NCBI GenBank assembly: GCA_037176705.1
Contig: CM073895.1
Location: 5,418,551 to 5,482,550, forward strand
Origin: Molossus alvarezi
Taxonomy: Eukaryota > Chordata > Mammalia > Chiroptera > Molossidae
Direction of reading: 5' to 3'
DNA: 64,000 nt
Made by a program: the position numbers and the translations under genes. This document shows, one piece after another, positions 13,507 through 24,060 of this stretch (the stretch's first letter is position 1; each line of letters starts with the position of its first letter). The notes beneath the pieces are model-generated. The model did no database searches, was not told the origin of the DNA, and saw nothing but the letters and a program-made list of their open reading frames with translations.

Positions 13507-13749
13507 AATTGACTCCCGCCGAGGAAGCGCCCCCCGCCTGTGAGGCCTGGACGCCCAGCACGCAGCCGGCCCTGCTGAGCGCGGCAGGGTTCAGACCCGT
13601 GGGGCTCACGAAGGCCGCCCTGTCAGCACACACGCAGCAGGAGGAGCAGAGCTACGTCCACAGGTTCCGGGAGAAGATGCTGTGGTCGCCCTACTGCTCC
13701 CACCCTCAGCACGGAAGCAGAAGCAAAGCTCAGCATTTGTACGTCCAAG
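13507..13749 (+). CDS. PER3: PER3 coding exon (probably exon 16)
   Basis: Acceptor 'cacctccgcag', donor 'caag|gtagta' (a weak donor); 243 nt, phase 1 to phase 1. It reads a Pro/Ala-rich start, then VGLTKAALSAHTQQEEQSYV and a basic/aromatic tail with RFREKML. The block LTxxxLSAHTQxEEQ is a conserved PER-family motif, present also in PER2 as LTKEVLAAHTQKEEQ. A minus-strand Ves begins about 30 nt after the donor and a plus-strand Ves ends about 265 nt before the acceptor, so the exon sits inside an inverted SINE pair. Confidence 0.94.
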
Positions 13750-13779
13750 GTAGTAGAGTCTTGTTGTCTGTCGTCAATC

Positions 13780-13966
13780 CTCACCAGAGGATATTTTGTT
13801 TCCTATTGATTTTTAGAGAGGGAGGGTGGGAGAGAGAGAGAAACATTGATGTGACAGACAAATCGATTGGTTGCCTCTCACACGTGCCCTGATCAAACCT
13901 GCAACCCAGGTATTTTCCCCTGACCTAGAATTGAACTCGAAACCCTCTGGGCAACACCAGCCAGGG
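13780..13966 (-). mobile_element. Ves SINE 30 nt downstream of PER3 exon 16
   Basis: Begins 'aatcctcaccagaggatatttt' and ends 'caacaccagccaggg'. Confidence 0.9.
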
Positions 13967-13984
13967 ATAGGTAGTTACACTTTA

Positions 13985-14144
13985 ATTTTTTTCTCCTTAT
14001 TGATTTTTAGAGAGAGAGAGAAACATCAATGAGAGAGAACATCGATTGGTCACCTCCTGCATGCCTCCCAGTGGGGATCGGGCCCACAACCTGGGCATGT
14101 GTCCTGATGAGGAATCGAACCAGTGACCTCTTGGTGCATGGGGG
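13985..14144 (-). mobile_element. Ves SINE, truncated
   Basis: 'ttattgatttttagagagag' through 'gaccagtgacctcttggtgcatggg' type sequence. The tRNA-like head is missing. Confidence 0.8.
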
Positions 14145-14170
14145 TAGTTACAGTTTAAAAAATATATTCC

Positions 14171-14412
14171 AGCCATGGCCAGTTTGGCTCAGCAGTTAGA
14201 GCGTCAGCCCGCGGACCAGTGAGTTGTGGGTTCGATTTCTGTCAAGGGCACATGCCTGGGTTGCAGTTTGTCCTCGGCCCTGGTCGGGTCATGGGGGAGG
14301 CAGCTTGTCAAAGTGTCTCTCTCACATCGATGTTTCTCTCCCTCTCTTTCCCTCCCTCCCACTGTATCTGAAGATAAATGAAAACATGTTCTCTGGTGAG
14401 GATTTAAAAAAT
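14171..14412 (+). mobile_element. Ves SINE
   Basis: Complete copy from 'agccatggccagtttggctc' to 'tctctggtgaggatt'. Confidence 0.9.
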
Positions 14413-14422
14413 AAATAAAAAG

Positions 14423-14665
14423 CCCTGGCCGGTTTGGCTCAGCGGTTAGAGCGTCCGCCTGCGGTCCGGAGAGACCCGGGTTCGGTTCCCGCTAAGGGCA
14501 CGTACCTCGGTTGCAGTTTGTCCCCGGCCCTGGTTGGTCGTGCGGGTGGCGACCACTCGATGTGTCCCTTTCACATCAATGTTTCCCTCTCTCTCTCTTC
14601 CTCTCTCTCCCTCCCACTCTGTCTGTACAAAAAATGGAAAAATGTCCTCGGATGAGGATTAAAAA
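14423..14665 (+). mobile_element. Ves SINE
   Basis: Complete, close to consensus, ending 'cctcggatgaggatt' and running straight into an (AAAT)n tail. Confidence 0.95.
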
Positions 14666-14667
14666 AA

Positions 14668-14730
<63 letters not shown>

Positions 14731-14740
14731 AAAATAAAAC
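14666..14740. repeat. (AAAT)n microsatellite at a Ves tail
   Basis: About 18 units of AAAT grown from the A-rich tail of the preceding SINE. Confidence 0.97.
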
Positions 14741-14763
14741 ATAGATTTCATTTACCTACATGG

Positions 14764-15390
14764 CTGTCAGTTGTGTGAGTCGGCTGTCGGCTGTTGGCTG
14801 AGTGAGTTGGCTGTCGGCTCTCGGCTGTCACTGAGTGAGTTGGCTGTCGGCTGTGGGCTGTGTGAGTCAGCTGTGGGCTGTGCGAGTCGGCTGTGGGCTG
14901 TGCGAGTCGGCTGTGGGCTGAGTGAGTCGGCTGTGGGCTGAGTGAGTCGGCTGTGGGCTGAGTGAGTCGGCTGTGGGCTGTCGGCTGTGGGCTGTGCGAG
15001 TCGGCTGTGGGCTGAGTGAGTCGGCTGTGGGCTGAGTGAGTCGGCTGTGGGCTGTCGGCTGTGGGCTGTGCGAGTCGGCTGTGGGCTGAGTGAGTCGGCT
15101 GTGGGCTGAGTGAGTCGGCTGTGGGCTGAGTGAGTCGGCTGTGGGCTGAGTGAGTCGGCTGTGGGCTGAGTGAGTCGGCTGTGGGCTGAGTGAGTCGGCT
15201 GTGGGCTGAGTGAGTCGGCTGTGGGCTGAGTGAGTCGGCTGTGGGCTGTCGGCTGTGGGCTGTGCGAGTCGGCTGTGGGCTGAGTGAGTCGGCTGTGGGC
15301 TGAGTGAGTCGGCTGTGGGCTGTCGGCTGTGGGCTGTGTGAGTCGGCTGTGGGCTGTGAGTCGGCTGTGGGCTGTGAGTCGGCTGTCAGA
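14764..15390. repeat. 20-bp minisatellite (gagtcggctgtgggctgagt) in a PER3 intron
   Basis: About 30 imperfect copies of a 20-bp unit, with interspersed variants lacking the 'gagt' block. The minus strand is open through the array (a His/Ser/Pro/Gln/Thr-rich string), which is a product of the repeat rather than a gene. Confidence 0.93.
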
Positions 15391-15654
15391 CTGGAGATGG
15401 GGAGTGATGACCGTGGAAGGATCCAACTGGTGCTAAAGTCAGGCTGGGTGGCACTTTCTTACCAGGGATGGTTGTAGATCTGAGAAGCTGCTTTTGTGAG
15501 AAACTGACTGACGGATGCTGAAAAGAGTTTGTTTTCTGGTGACAGCGCTGACCCGGTGGAGTGGTGAGTGCCGTGCCCTCCTTATCTGGCTGAGCGGCAG
15601 CCTGCTCTGCCCTCGGGCCCAGTGCTCTTACTGCGCCTCCCTCTCTGTCCCCAG

Positions 15655-16328
15655 GGCAGCCGGCTGGCAGGCGGACCAGATTGGCAGGTGGTAAGAAGGG
15701 GAAGCACAAGCGGAAGAAGCTGCCCGAGCCCCCCGACAGCCAGTGCACTAAGGACACCTTCTGTCCCCACTTCAGAGCGGACATTCGGGACGTGCAGCCC
15801 TGGAGCCCGTCCCCTGCCTCCCCTCTCCACTCCCCCGGCCTGTCGTTCCCGGTGGCACTGCTGGCTCCCAGCCAGGCCCCTTACTTGGTGCCAGCATGTC
15901 CCCTGCCCACCGTGACCTCGCCGGGGAGAGAGCACGCAGCCCCGGTGTTGGCACTGGACTGTGTGCCCACGCTGCCTCTCCCAGCTGTGCCTTCGCCTTG
16001 CGTGGATACTTTTCTGTCCCTTTTTCTGCCTGACCCCTCTGCCTGTCCTCTGCTGGCACCATCATTCTCTCCATATCTGCTTTGGGGAGCCACAGGCCCT
16101 CCTGAAATGCCACCCTTGGTATCAGCCGTGGCTCCGAACGTGGAGCCCCTGTCTCCGGCCGTGGACCAGGGGAGAGCTGGGGAGCCCGGGGAGCCCCAGA
16201 GCGAAGAGCGCGCAGGCCCCCGCTCCCGGAGCAGCTCCCCGCTGCAGCTGGACTTGCTCCGGGACGCGCCCCGGCCCCAGGCGGCTGCAGAGCAGGCCGG
16301 GGGGAGCCCCGGCCCCCAGGCGGAGTGT
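15655..16328 (+). CDS. PER3: PER3 large coding exon (probably exon 17) with NLS and SSSPLQL motif
   Basis: Acceptor 'gtccccag', donor 'gagtgt|gtaagt'; 674 nt, starting in phase 1 and ending in phase 0. Early residues hold a basic cluster GGKKGKHKRKKLPEPPD (candidate nuclear localisation signal). Then comes a long Pro/Leu-rich region with landmarks APSQAPYLVPACPLP, TSPGRE and FLPDPSACPLL, and near the end SRSSSPLQLDLL, a motif shared by PER1-3. The middle of the exon is clearly diverged from human PER3, whereas the NLS and SSSPLQL blocks are kept. The frame continues open into the intron for about 540 nt, but the strong GTAAGT donor and homology end the exon here. Confidence 0.94.
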
Positions 16329-16647
16329 GTAAGTGACACCAGCGTTCGGCACACGACAGGACTGGTCGGAACGGAGGCTCTTACACCGGCTCAGCACGGA
16401 CGGCCCGCGGGGGTTGCTGAGGGCTGTGGCACGGGCTGTGGGCGCCGGTCTCGGGAAACGCACTTTAAGTTAGAAGTAGGAGTGAGAATCCACGTGTCCT
16501 GGTTCTTCAGCTGCTCTGTGTGGTTTTCCCAAACTGGTTTCATGTTTTCTGTAGGAATTAACTTCTTTTCCCCTTTTAAGTTTGATATCCAGCCATTATA
16601 CTCAACATGTTTATTGCCTATAAAATGTATTTTCTTTATTTTTTGTC

Positions 16648-16882
16648 CTCACCCGAGGACATTTTTGCATTTATCTTCAGATAGAGCAGGAGGGAGAGAG
16701 GGAGGAAGAGAGAAAGAAAGACATCGATGTGAAAGAGACACTTCAACTGGTTGCCACCCACATGACCCCAACCAGGCCGAGGGTGAACTGCAACCGAGGT
16801 TCGTGCCCTTAGCGGGAACCGAACCCAGGACTCTCTGGTCCGCGGGCCGACACTCTAACCACTGAGAAAAACCGGCCAGGGC
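16648..16882 (-). mobile_element. Ves SINE downstream of PER3 exon 17
   Basis: 'cctcacccgaggacattttt' to 'aaaccggccagggc'. Confidence 0.92.
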
Positions 16883-16889
16883 CTATTTT

Positions 16890-17110
16890 TAATCCTCACC
16901 CAAGAATACTTTTCCATTTATCTTCAGATAGAGTGGAAGGGAGGGAGAGAGAGAAACATCAATGTGAGAGAGACACATCGAGTGGCTGCCTTTCACATGA
17001 CCCGACCAGGACCAACTGCAACCAAGGCACGTGCCCTTAACCAGAACTGAACCCGTGACGCATTGGTCCGTGGGCCGATGCTCTAACCACTGAGCCCAAC
17101 CGGCCAGGCC
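16890..17110 (-). mobile_element. Ves SINE
   Basis: Directly follows the previous copy in the same orientation; ends 'caaccggccaggccc'. Confidence 0.92.
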
Positions 17111-17559
17111 CGAGATGTATTTTCTCACCTGCAGCTGAGGTTGTGGCTGGCAGGACAGGAGCAGGCCACACCGGCGACTCGGGCGCCTCACGCTTGGGGC
17201 ACGGCTGTGGGACGGCGGCTGGGAGTGGGCGGGAGAGGCCGTCGGTGCTCGTCGGTCAGGTGGGCAGTTACAGCTTCACATTTACACGTGTCATTTTCAA
17301 AAATGAACATTCGTGGTCAGTTCCTTCCCTTTCCATTCCGTTACCTACAAGGCGTTCTCAGATGGGCAGCGTAAACTGGGGGACAGGGTCCGAGACGAGA
17401 GTGAGTTCACACAGTTTTTCTCGCTCTTGCCTGCAAGGCACAGCACCTTCCTAACACGTGCAGATCCAGAAAGTCTAGTCCGAACAAGATCACGTGCCCA
17501 GCGTGAGCCGGATGCGGGTGCACTGGCTAGAAATCCGGGGCCGGCACCCCGCCGTGAGC

Positions 17560-17900
17560 GAAGCCTGGGCTGTGGAGCGAGACGGAGCAGAGCCGGCCCT
17601 GTCACGGTCGGCTGGGTTAGCCCAGGCAGGTCATCGAGCCTGTCTTTGCCCGTTTCCTTTTCTAAAGACGCAAAGATGAATACTTCATAGCTTCTGAGGA
17701 TTACATGAAGTAACGTTTGTGAAGCTGTAGTCCCCACCCCCGTGCATCGTGAGTTCCAGGCTGGCTGCACCTTTGTTTTGTTCGTTGTGATATTCCTAGT
17801 ATTTGGGACCCTGCTTAGAACAGACAGAATGCTCACTACGTCTTTTCTGAATGGCAACAAAAGTGAAAGCGCACACCTGTGTGGTCTGTGGCATGTAGTA
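17560..17900 (+). mobile_element. MIR remnant
   Basis: 'ggctgtggagcgagacgg', 'gaggattacatgaagtaacg' and 'ggcatgtagtaagtcctca' follow the order of the MIR consensus. Diverged. Confidence 0.55.
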
Positions 17901-17929
17901 AGTCCTCAGAAAAACAGTATCAGGCCCGG

Positions 17930-18130
17930 GCGGTGTGGCTCAGTGGTTGAGCATTGACCCACGCACCAAGAGGTCATCGGTTCGATTCCCAGTCAGGGCA
18001 CATGCCCAGGTTGTGGGCCCAATCCCCAATGGGGGGCATGCAGGAGGCAGCCAATCGATGTTCTCTCTCATTGATGTTTCTTTTTCTCTCTCCCTCTCCC
18101 TCTCTTTCTAAAAATCAATAAAGAAAAAAA
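17930..18130 (+). mobile_element. Ves SINE (the 'caccaagaggt' subtype)
   Basis: 'gcccgggcggtgtggctcag' head, 'gcaccaagaggtcatcggtt', ending 'aaaatcaataaag'. Confidence 0.92.
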
Positions 18131-18154
18131 TTTTTTAAAGAATAACAAAAACAG

Positions 18155-18400
18155 CCCTGGCGGGTTTGGCTCAGTGGTTAGAGCGTTGGCCTGCGGTCCA
18201 GAGAGACCCGGGTTCAGTTCCCGCTAAGGGCATGTACTTCAGTTGCAGTTTGTCCCCGGCCCTGGTTGGTCGTGCGGGTGGCAGCCACTCGATGTGTCCC
18301 TTCACGTCGATGTTACTCTCTCTCTCTCTCCCCCTTCCTCTCTCTCCCTCCCACTCTATCTGTACAAAAAATGGAAAAATATCCTCGGGTGAGGATAAAA
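18155..18400 (+). mobile_element. Ves SINE
   Basis: 'gccctggcgggtttggctcag' to 'tcctcgggtgaggat'. About 210 nt before the acceptor of the PER3 VNTR-equivalent exon. Confidence 0.93.
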
Positions 18401-18610
18401 AAAAGAAATAAGAATAACAAAAACAATAGTATCTTGAAAATTATATACAAAGGGACTTGGACCACATTCTTGGGGACAGGCCGAAATGTTTAGCTTCTCA
18501 GTGATCCCTGGCACTTTATTCTGTTTAACGTGTGAAGTTGAAGACCCCCCAGAGTTCTGTACGGGATGCTGTGGAGGTTAACATGTTGCCTTGTGCCCCT
18601 TCCTTTCCAG

Positions 18611-18722
18611 CAGTGCGCCGCAGGCAGCAGCGGCCAGAAGAACAGCCCTTTGGCTGCCGGCGCCCTGTCCACGGTGCCCCTCCCCAAGGAGTCTCCATCG
18701 GGACCTGGCTCTGCGGCCTCAG
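18611..18722 (+). CDS. PER3: PER3 coding exon (probably exon 18), VNTR-equivalent exon with one unit
   Basis: Acceptor 'cctttccag|cag', a tandem CAGCAG (NAGNAG) site; donor 'tcag|gtaggc'; 112 nt, phase 0 to phase 1. It reads QCAAGSSGQKNSPLA, then AGALSTVPLPKESPSGPGS. The second part aligns with the human ALSTGSPP.E.PS 18-residue repeat that is present in four or five copies in people; only one unit is present here. Phosphorylation and PER3 stability have been linked to that repeat in humans. What the single unit does here is unknown. Confidence 0.92.
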
Positions 18723-19347
18723 GTAGGCAGTCCCCACGACACCGTCCTCGGGCCCTGCCGCCGGGGGCCCCTGTGAGATGGTGGGCTATGCGGCTCCCAA
18801 CTGGTGTGGGAGTGTTTTTCCTTTTTGTGAGCTTTATTGGGGTGCATTTATTTACATCCAACAAAATACACCAAATTTAAGTGTGCAAAACACGAATTCT
18901 GAGAAATGTATGCCTTGGGGCACCCACCCCCCAGTCACCATATGGAACGTTTCTGTCCCGGGGCAGTTGTGTGAGCTCAGTCAGCCCGCCCAGATCTCAT
19001 TTCACTTGAGTGCTGTTCACACCGCCATGGCCGAGTCACGCCGCACAGTCGTGGTCTTCCAGGGGCACAGGGCCCCCGAGGTGCAACCTGACGGCCGTCA
19101 GCAGTTTGTTCCTCGTGGTTGCCAAGTAGAGTCACCATGTACGGGTGGCCGGTCCGCGGTGGTGGTTGCTGGGTTTCCAGCTGGGACTGTTACTGCTGTG
19201 ACGAACATTCTAGTCCGAGTCTTCCTGAGGACGTGTTTTCTTTTCTCTCGGGTGGATGCCTAGGAAGGAAGTGGCTAGCTCTCCATGCATGCGGTGGACT
19301 TTATAAGAAATTGCCAGGCTGTTTTCCACAGAGCATGAGAGCGCTCA

Positions 19348-20166
19348 CTTCCCAGCCCGTCCTGGCCCTCATGGGAACTGTCCGTCCATGTTCAGCCCGT
19401 CCTGGCCCTCATGGGCACTATCCGTCCATGTCCCAGCCCGTCCTGGCCCTCATGGGCACTGTCCGTCCATGTCCCAGCCCGTCCTGGCCCTCATGGGCAC
19501 TGTCCGTCCATGTCCCAGCCCGTCCTGGCCCTCATGGGCACTGTCCGTCCATGTCCCAGCCCGTCCTGGCCCTCATGGGCACTGTCCGTCCATGTCCCAG
19601 CCCGTCCTGGCCCTCATGGGCACTGTCCGTCCATGTCCCAGCCCGTCCTGGCCCTCATGGGAACTGTCCGTCCATGTTCAGCCCGTCCTGGCCCTCATGG
19701 GCACTGTCCGTCCATGTCCCAGCCCGTCCTGGCCCTCATGGGCACTGTCCGTCCATGTCCCAGCCCGTCCTGGCCCTCATGGGCACTGTCCGTCCATGTC
19801 CCAGCCCGTCCTGGCCCTCATGGGCACTGTCCGTCCATGTCCAGCCCGTCCTGGCCCTCATGGGCACTGTCCGTCCATGTCCCAGCCCATCCTGGCCCTC
19901 ATGGGCACTGTCCGTCCGTGTCCCAGCCCTGGCCCTCATGGGCACTGTCCGTCCATGTCCCAGCCCTGGCCCGCACTGGGCACTGTCCGTCCATGTCCCA
20001 GCCCATCCTGGCCCTCATGGGCACTGTCCGTCCATGTCCCAGCCCTGGCCCGCACTGGGCACTGTCCGTCCGTGTCCAGCCTGTCCTGGCCCTCATGGGC
20101 ACTGTCCGTCCATGTCCCAGCCCTGGCCTGCACTGGGCACTGTACATCCGCGTCCAGCCCTCCTAG
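19348..20166. repeat. 41-bp minisatellite, about 20 units
   Basis: The unit contains 'tcctggccctcatgggcac' and 'tgtccgtccatgtcccag'. Starts at 19441 and 19482 give the 41-bp period. Later units lose or gain a few bases. The unit lacks stops in all three plus frames, so long open frames of 250-390 residues overlap it; they are artefacts. Confidence 0.96.
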
Positions 20167-21367
20167 TGGGTGTGCAGTGGTGCCTCGTCATGGTTTCAAT
20201 TTGCGTTTGCCCGTTGGTTGAGTGTCTTTCAATGTGCTTTTGCACATGTGTTCAAGTGTCTTGCCCAATTTGGGGAGGGGAGGTGTTAGTTTGCTGTTGA
20301 ATAGTAAGAGTTCTGTATATATTCTGGGTGCAAGTTCTCTATCAAATGTTTGTGTAGCCCTCCCTGTGTGTGGCTTGTCTTTTCATTTTGTTATCTTTCA
20401 TTTTTAGCTTCATTTTGAAGAGCAAAATATTTTTTTAATTTAAAGGAAGTTCACGTGGTCAGTTTTTTCTCTTACAGGTTGTATGTCCTCTGTAAGAAAT
20501 ATTTCACCTAACCAGAAGTCACTAAGATAGTCTCTGTCTTAGACATTTTACAGGTTTCGCTTTTATAGTTAGGTCTGTGGTCCGTTTTCAGTCCATTTGT
20601 TTATGTGGTGTGAGGTAAGTGTTGATTATTTACTTGCCTGTGGATATCCCATTGTTCCTGCCCCACGTGTTGAAAAGATTCTTCTTCCCCCCACGGAATT
20701 ACCACGGCACCTTTGTTGAAAAGAAATTGGTCCTATTTGTTTGGGTCTGTTTCTGGCTTGAGGGCAATCACACGTTATGTTGATGTACCTTTCCAGTAAG
20801 TCTTCAACTCTGTTGGGTTAAGTCCTCCAACTTTATTCTTCTTTTCAAAATAATTCTGAATATTATAGGTCCTTTGTCCACATAAATTATAAAAAAAGAA
20901 ACCTGCTGGATTTTATTAACACTGTTGCGTCTATAGGCCAGTTTCGGAAGGACTGTCGCCCTGATGGCATCGAGCCTCCTGACCCATGAGCCAGACGTGT
21001 CTTTCTTATGCAGGTCTTTCATTTTCCCAGCAGTGTTCGGAGTTTTCTGTGCACGGATCTTACATGTACATATTTTGCTAAAATTATCCATAAGGATTTC
21101 ATATATTTGATACTATAGTTACATTTTAAGATTCCAACTTTAAATTGTTTGTTGTTAGCATATAAAAATTCAATCAAATTTTGTATTTTGAACTTTATAT
21201 TCTGTGTTTTTGCTAAACACAGAATTTATTACTCATTTATTACTTTTTGTAGTTCTTTTTTAGTTTCTGTAGGACTTTCCTACATAGGCAGTCTTGCTGT
21301 CTACAAATACAGTTTCACTTCTTCCTTTCTGATCTATATGCCTTTATTTACTTGTCTTTTTTTTTTT

Positions 21368-21605
21368 TTAATCCTCACCTGAGGACATTTTTGCATTTAT
21401 CTTCAGATAGAGCCAGAGGGAGAGAGGGAGGAAGAAAGAGAAACATCAATGTGACAGAGAAACATCAAGTGGTTGCCACCCACATGACCCCAACCGGGGC
21501 CAGGGACAAACTGCAACTGAGGTACGTGCCCTTAGCGGGAACCAAACCCCGGACTGTCTGGTCTGCGGGCCGACACTCGAACCCCCGAGCCAGACCGGCC
21601 AGGGC
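21368..21605 (-). mobile_element. Ves SINE
   Basis: 'aatcctcacctgaggacattttt' to 'ccagaccggccagggc'. Confidence 0.92.
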
Positions 21606-21775
21606 TTGTCTTGTCTTATTGGACTGGCTAGTGTTGAGTAGAAATAGTGAGATGCATTACTGCCTTGTAGTTGCACCATTAAGTATGATGTTAAATGTGG
21701 TTTTTCTTAAATTGTTCCTTTTCAGTAAGATTGAGGAAGTGCCTTTCTATTGCTGTTTTGTTGTTGTTGTTTTGT

Positions 21776-21930
21776 TAATCCTCACCTCAGGATATTTTCC
21801 ATTAATTTTTTTAGATAGAGTGGAAGGGAGGAAGGGGGATGGGGGGAGAAACATCAGTGTGAAAGAGACACATCGATTGGTTGCTTCTCCCACAACACCT
21901 ACCAGGCCTGGAAATTAAACCTGCAACCCA
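21776..21930 (-). mobile_element. Ves SINE, head-truncated
   Basis: 'taatcctcacctcaggatattt' through 'ctgcaacc', abruptly joined to a plus-strand Ves. Confidence 0.85.
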
Positions 21931-22090
21931 GCCCTGATGGGTTTGGCTCAGCGGTTAGAGCGTCAGCCTGCAGTCCAGAGAGACCCGGGTTCGGTTCCCG
22001 CTAAGGGCGTGTACCTCGGTTGCAGTTTGTCCCTGGCCTTGGTTGGTCATGCGGGTGGCAGCCACTCAATGTGTCCTTTTCACATCCATG

Positions 22091-22138
<48 letters not shown>

Positions 22139-22205
22139 TCTCTCTCCCTCCCACTCTATCTGAACAAAAAATGGAAAAATGTCTTCGGGTGAGGATGAAA
22201 AAAAA
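21931..22205 (+). mobile_element. Ves SINE inserted into a Ves
   Basis: Complete plus copy with a (CT)n run of about 40 nt in its body. The opposite orientation of its neighbour makes a potential hairpin. Confidence 0.93.
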
Positions 22206-22374
22206 AAGAATGAGTCGGGACTGGTTCTCTCCTCTCCTGTTTTCTTAAAAAGTTTGTTTTGAATTGATACTGTGTCGTCCTTATATGTTTGGTAGAATTT
22301 CATCAGTGAAGCTATCTTGTCCTAAAGTTGTCTTCCGGAGGTTTCTACCAGCACACTTAATTTATTTAATAGAT

Positions 22375-22600
22375 TGGTCTGGCCGGTGTGGCTCAGTGGT
22401 TGAGCGTCGACCCATGCACCAAGAGGTTGCGGGTTCAATTCCCAGTCAGGGCACATGCCCAGGTTGTGGGCCCGATCCCCAGTAGGGGGGCGTGCAGGAG
22501 GCGGCCTGTGGATGTTCTCGCTCATCAATGTTTCTGTCTCTCTCTCCCTCTCCCTTCCTCTCTCTAAAGTCAATAAAGGGGGAAAAAATAAAGTAAATAA
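22375..22600 (+). mobile_element. Ves SINE ('caccaagaggt' subtype)
   Basis: 'gtctggccggtgtggctcag' to 'aagtcaataaag'. Confidence 0.92.
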
Positions 22601-23796
22601 AACATGTAAACATGAAACAAGATATAATATTTAAAAAAAAAATAGGGGTCCATTCAGGTTATCTGTTTCTTCTTGAGTGATCTTTGGTAATTTGTGTTTT
22701 TCAAGGATTTTGTCCATTTCATCTAAGTTGTCAAATTATTGTCATAAAGTTGTTTAAAATATCCTCTTATTCTTTTAATGTCTGTAGAATCCATTGTATT
22801 CTTATTACTGGTATTAATAATTTATTTCTGCTTATTCTGACTCTCTGTTGATCAGTTGTATTAACTTTTCAAAGAAGAGAGCTCTGTTTGTTTTTTCCCT
22901 GTTGGTTTTTGGTTTTGTACTTTATTATTCCCTTTCTTCTGTTTACTTTAGATTTTACTTGCTCTTTTTCTAAATTCTTAAGGTGGAAGCTTAGACCATT
23001 CTCTAGATACCTTGTTTTTCCTGCTCATATGAACATTCATGCTTTCCCCTTCCCTCTGAGCAGTGCTGACCTGCACCTTCAAATTTTGATGTCTCTTTAA
23101 GATTTTCTTTCAGTCTGGAGTGTTTTCTAATTTCCCTTGTGCTTTCCTCTTTGACCATAGGTTATTAGAAATGTATTTAATGTCCTAATATTGGCGTTTT
23201 TCCAGATATTTCATTGGTTTCTAACCTAATTGCACTCAGAGCACATTCTTTGTATTTTTTTTTAATTTACTGAGACTTGGCCCGTCTTGATCAATGTTGC
23301 AGGTGCGCTTGAAAGGAACGTGTTCAGCAGTCACTAGTAGGTCTTCTGTAAATGTAAACTAGATCAAGTTGGCCGATGGTGTTGGTCCAGCCTTCTGCAT
23401 CCTGATTTTCTGTCTGCTTGGTTTAGTTCTTAAGATGGGGCTTTTAAAATGTCCAACTACAAATGTAAATGTGTCTCTTTTTTCTTGCAGCCCAATCAGT
23501 GTTTGCTTCATGTATTTGAAGCTCTTTTATTAGGCGCATACACGTTTAAGATCAAGTCTGTTGGAGGGATTGATCCCTTTACTGCGATATGTACCTTGCT
23601 CTGAAGTCTCCTTCGTCTGGCCCAGTGTATCCACTCCAGCTTTATTTTGATTGGTGTTTACATGGCACTTTTTTTTATTTATTTACTTTTAACTTGTATG
23701 TGTTTTTATATTTAAAGTTGACTTTTGTTAACCTCCATATAGTTGGGTATTGCTTTTTTTATCCATATTACAAGCTTTGCCTTTTTTTTTTTTTTT

Positions 23797-24042
23797 AATC
23801 CTCACCTGAGGACACTTTTGCATCTATCTTCAGATAGAGTGAGAGGGAGAGGGGGGGAAGAGAGAGAGAAACATCGATGTGAGAGAGACACATTGACTGG
23901 TTGCCACCCCACAACCCCAACCGGGGCTGGGGACAAACTGCAACCAAGGTACATGCCCATAGCGGGAACCGAACGCGGACTCTCTGTTCTGCGGGCCTAT
24001 GCCTTAACCGCTGAGCCAAACTGGGCCAAACTGGCCAGGGAA
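23797..24042 (-). mobile_element. Ves SINE
   Basis: 'taatcctcacctgaggacac' to 'aactggccaggg'. Confidence 0.92.
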
Positions 24043-24060
24043 ATCTTTGCTTTTTTTTTT

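Noticed and set aside
14767..15426. 219-residue minus-strand His/Ser/Pro/Gln/Thr-rich frame
   Set aside because: Pure read-through of the 20-bp minisatellite.
15681..16865. 394-residue frame taken as a separate single-exon gene
   Set aside because: Its first part is PER3 exon 17 and its last part is intron and a Ves SINE; a strong GTAAGT donor ends the exon at 16328.
19119..20300. 394-residue plus-strand open frame rich in Pro-Ser-Trp
   Set aside because: It is the 41-bp minisatellite read through; two other frames are open as well, and no start, splice or domain support exists.
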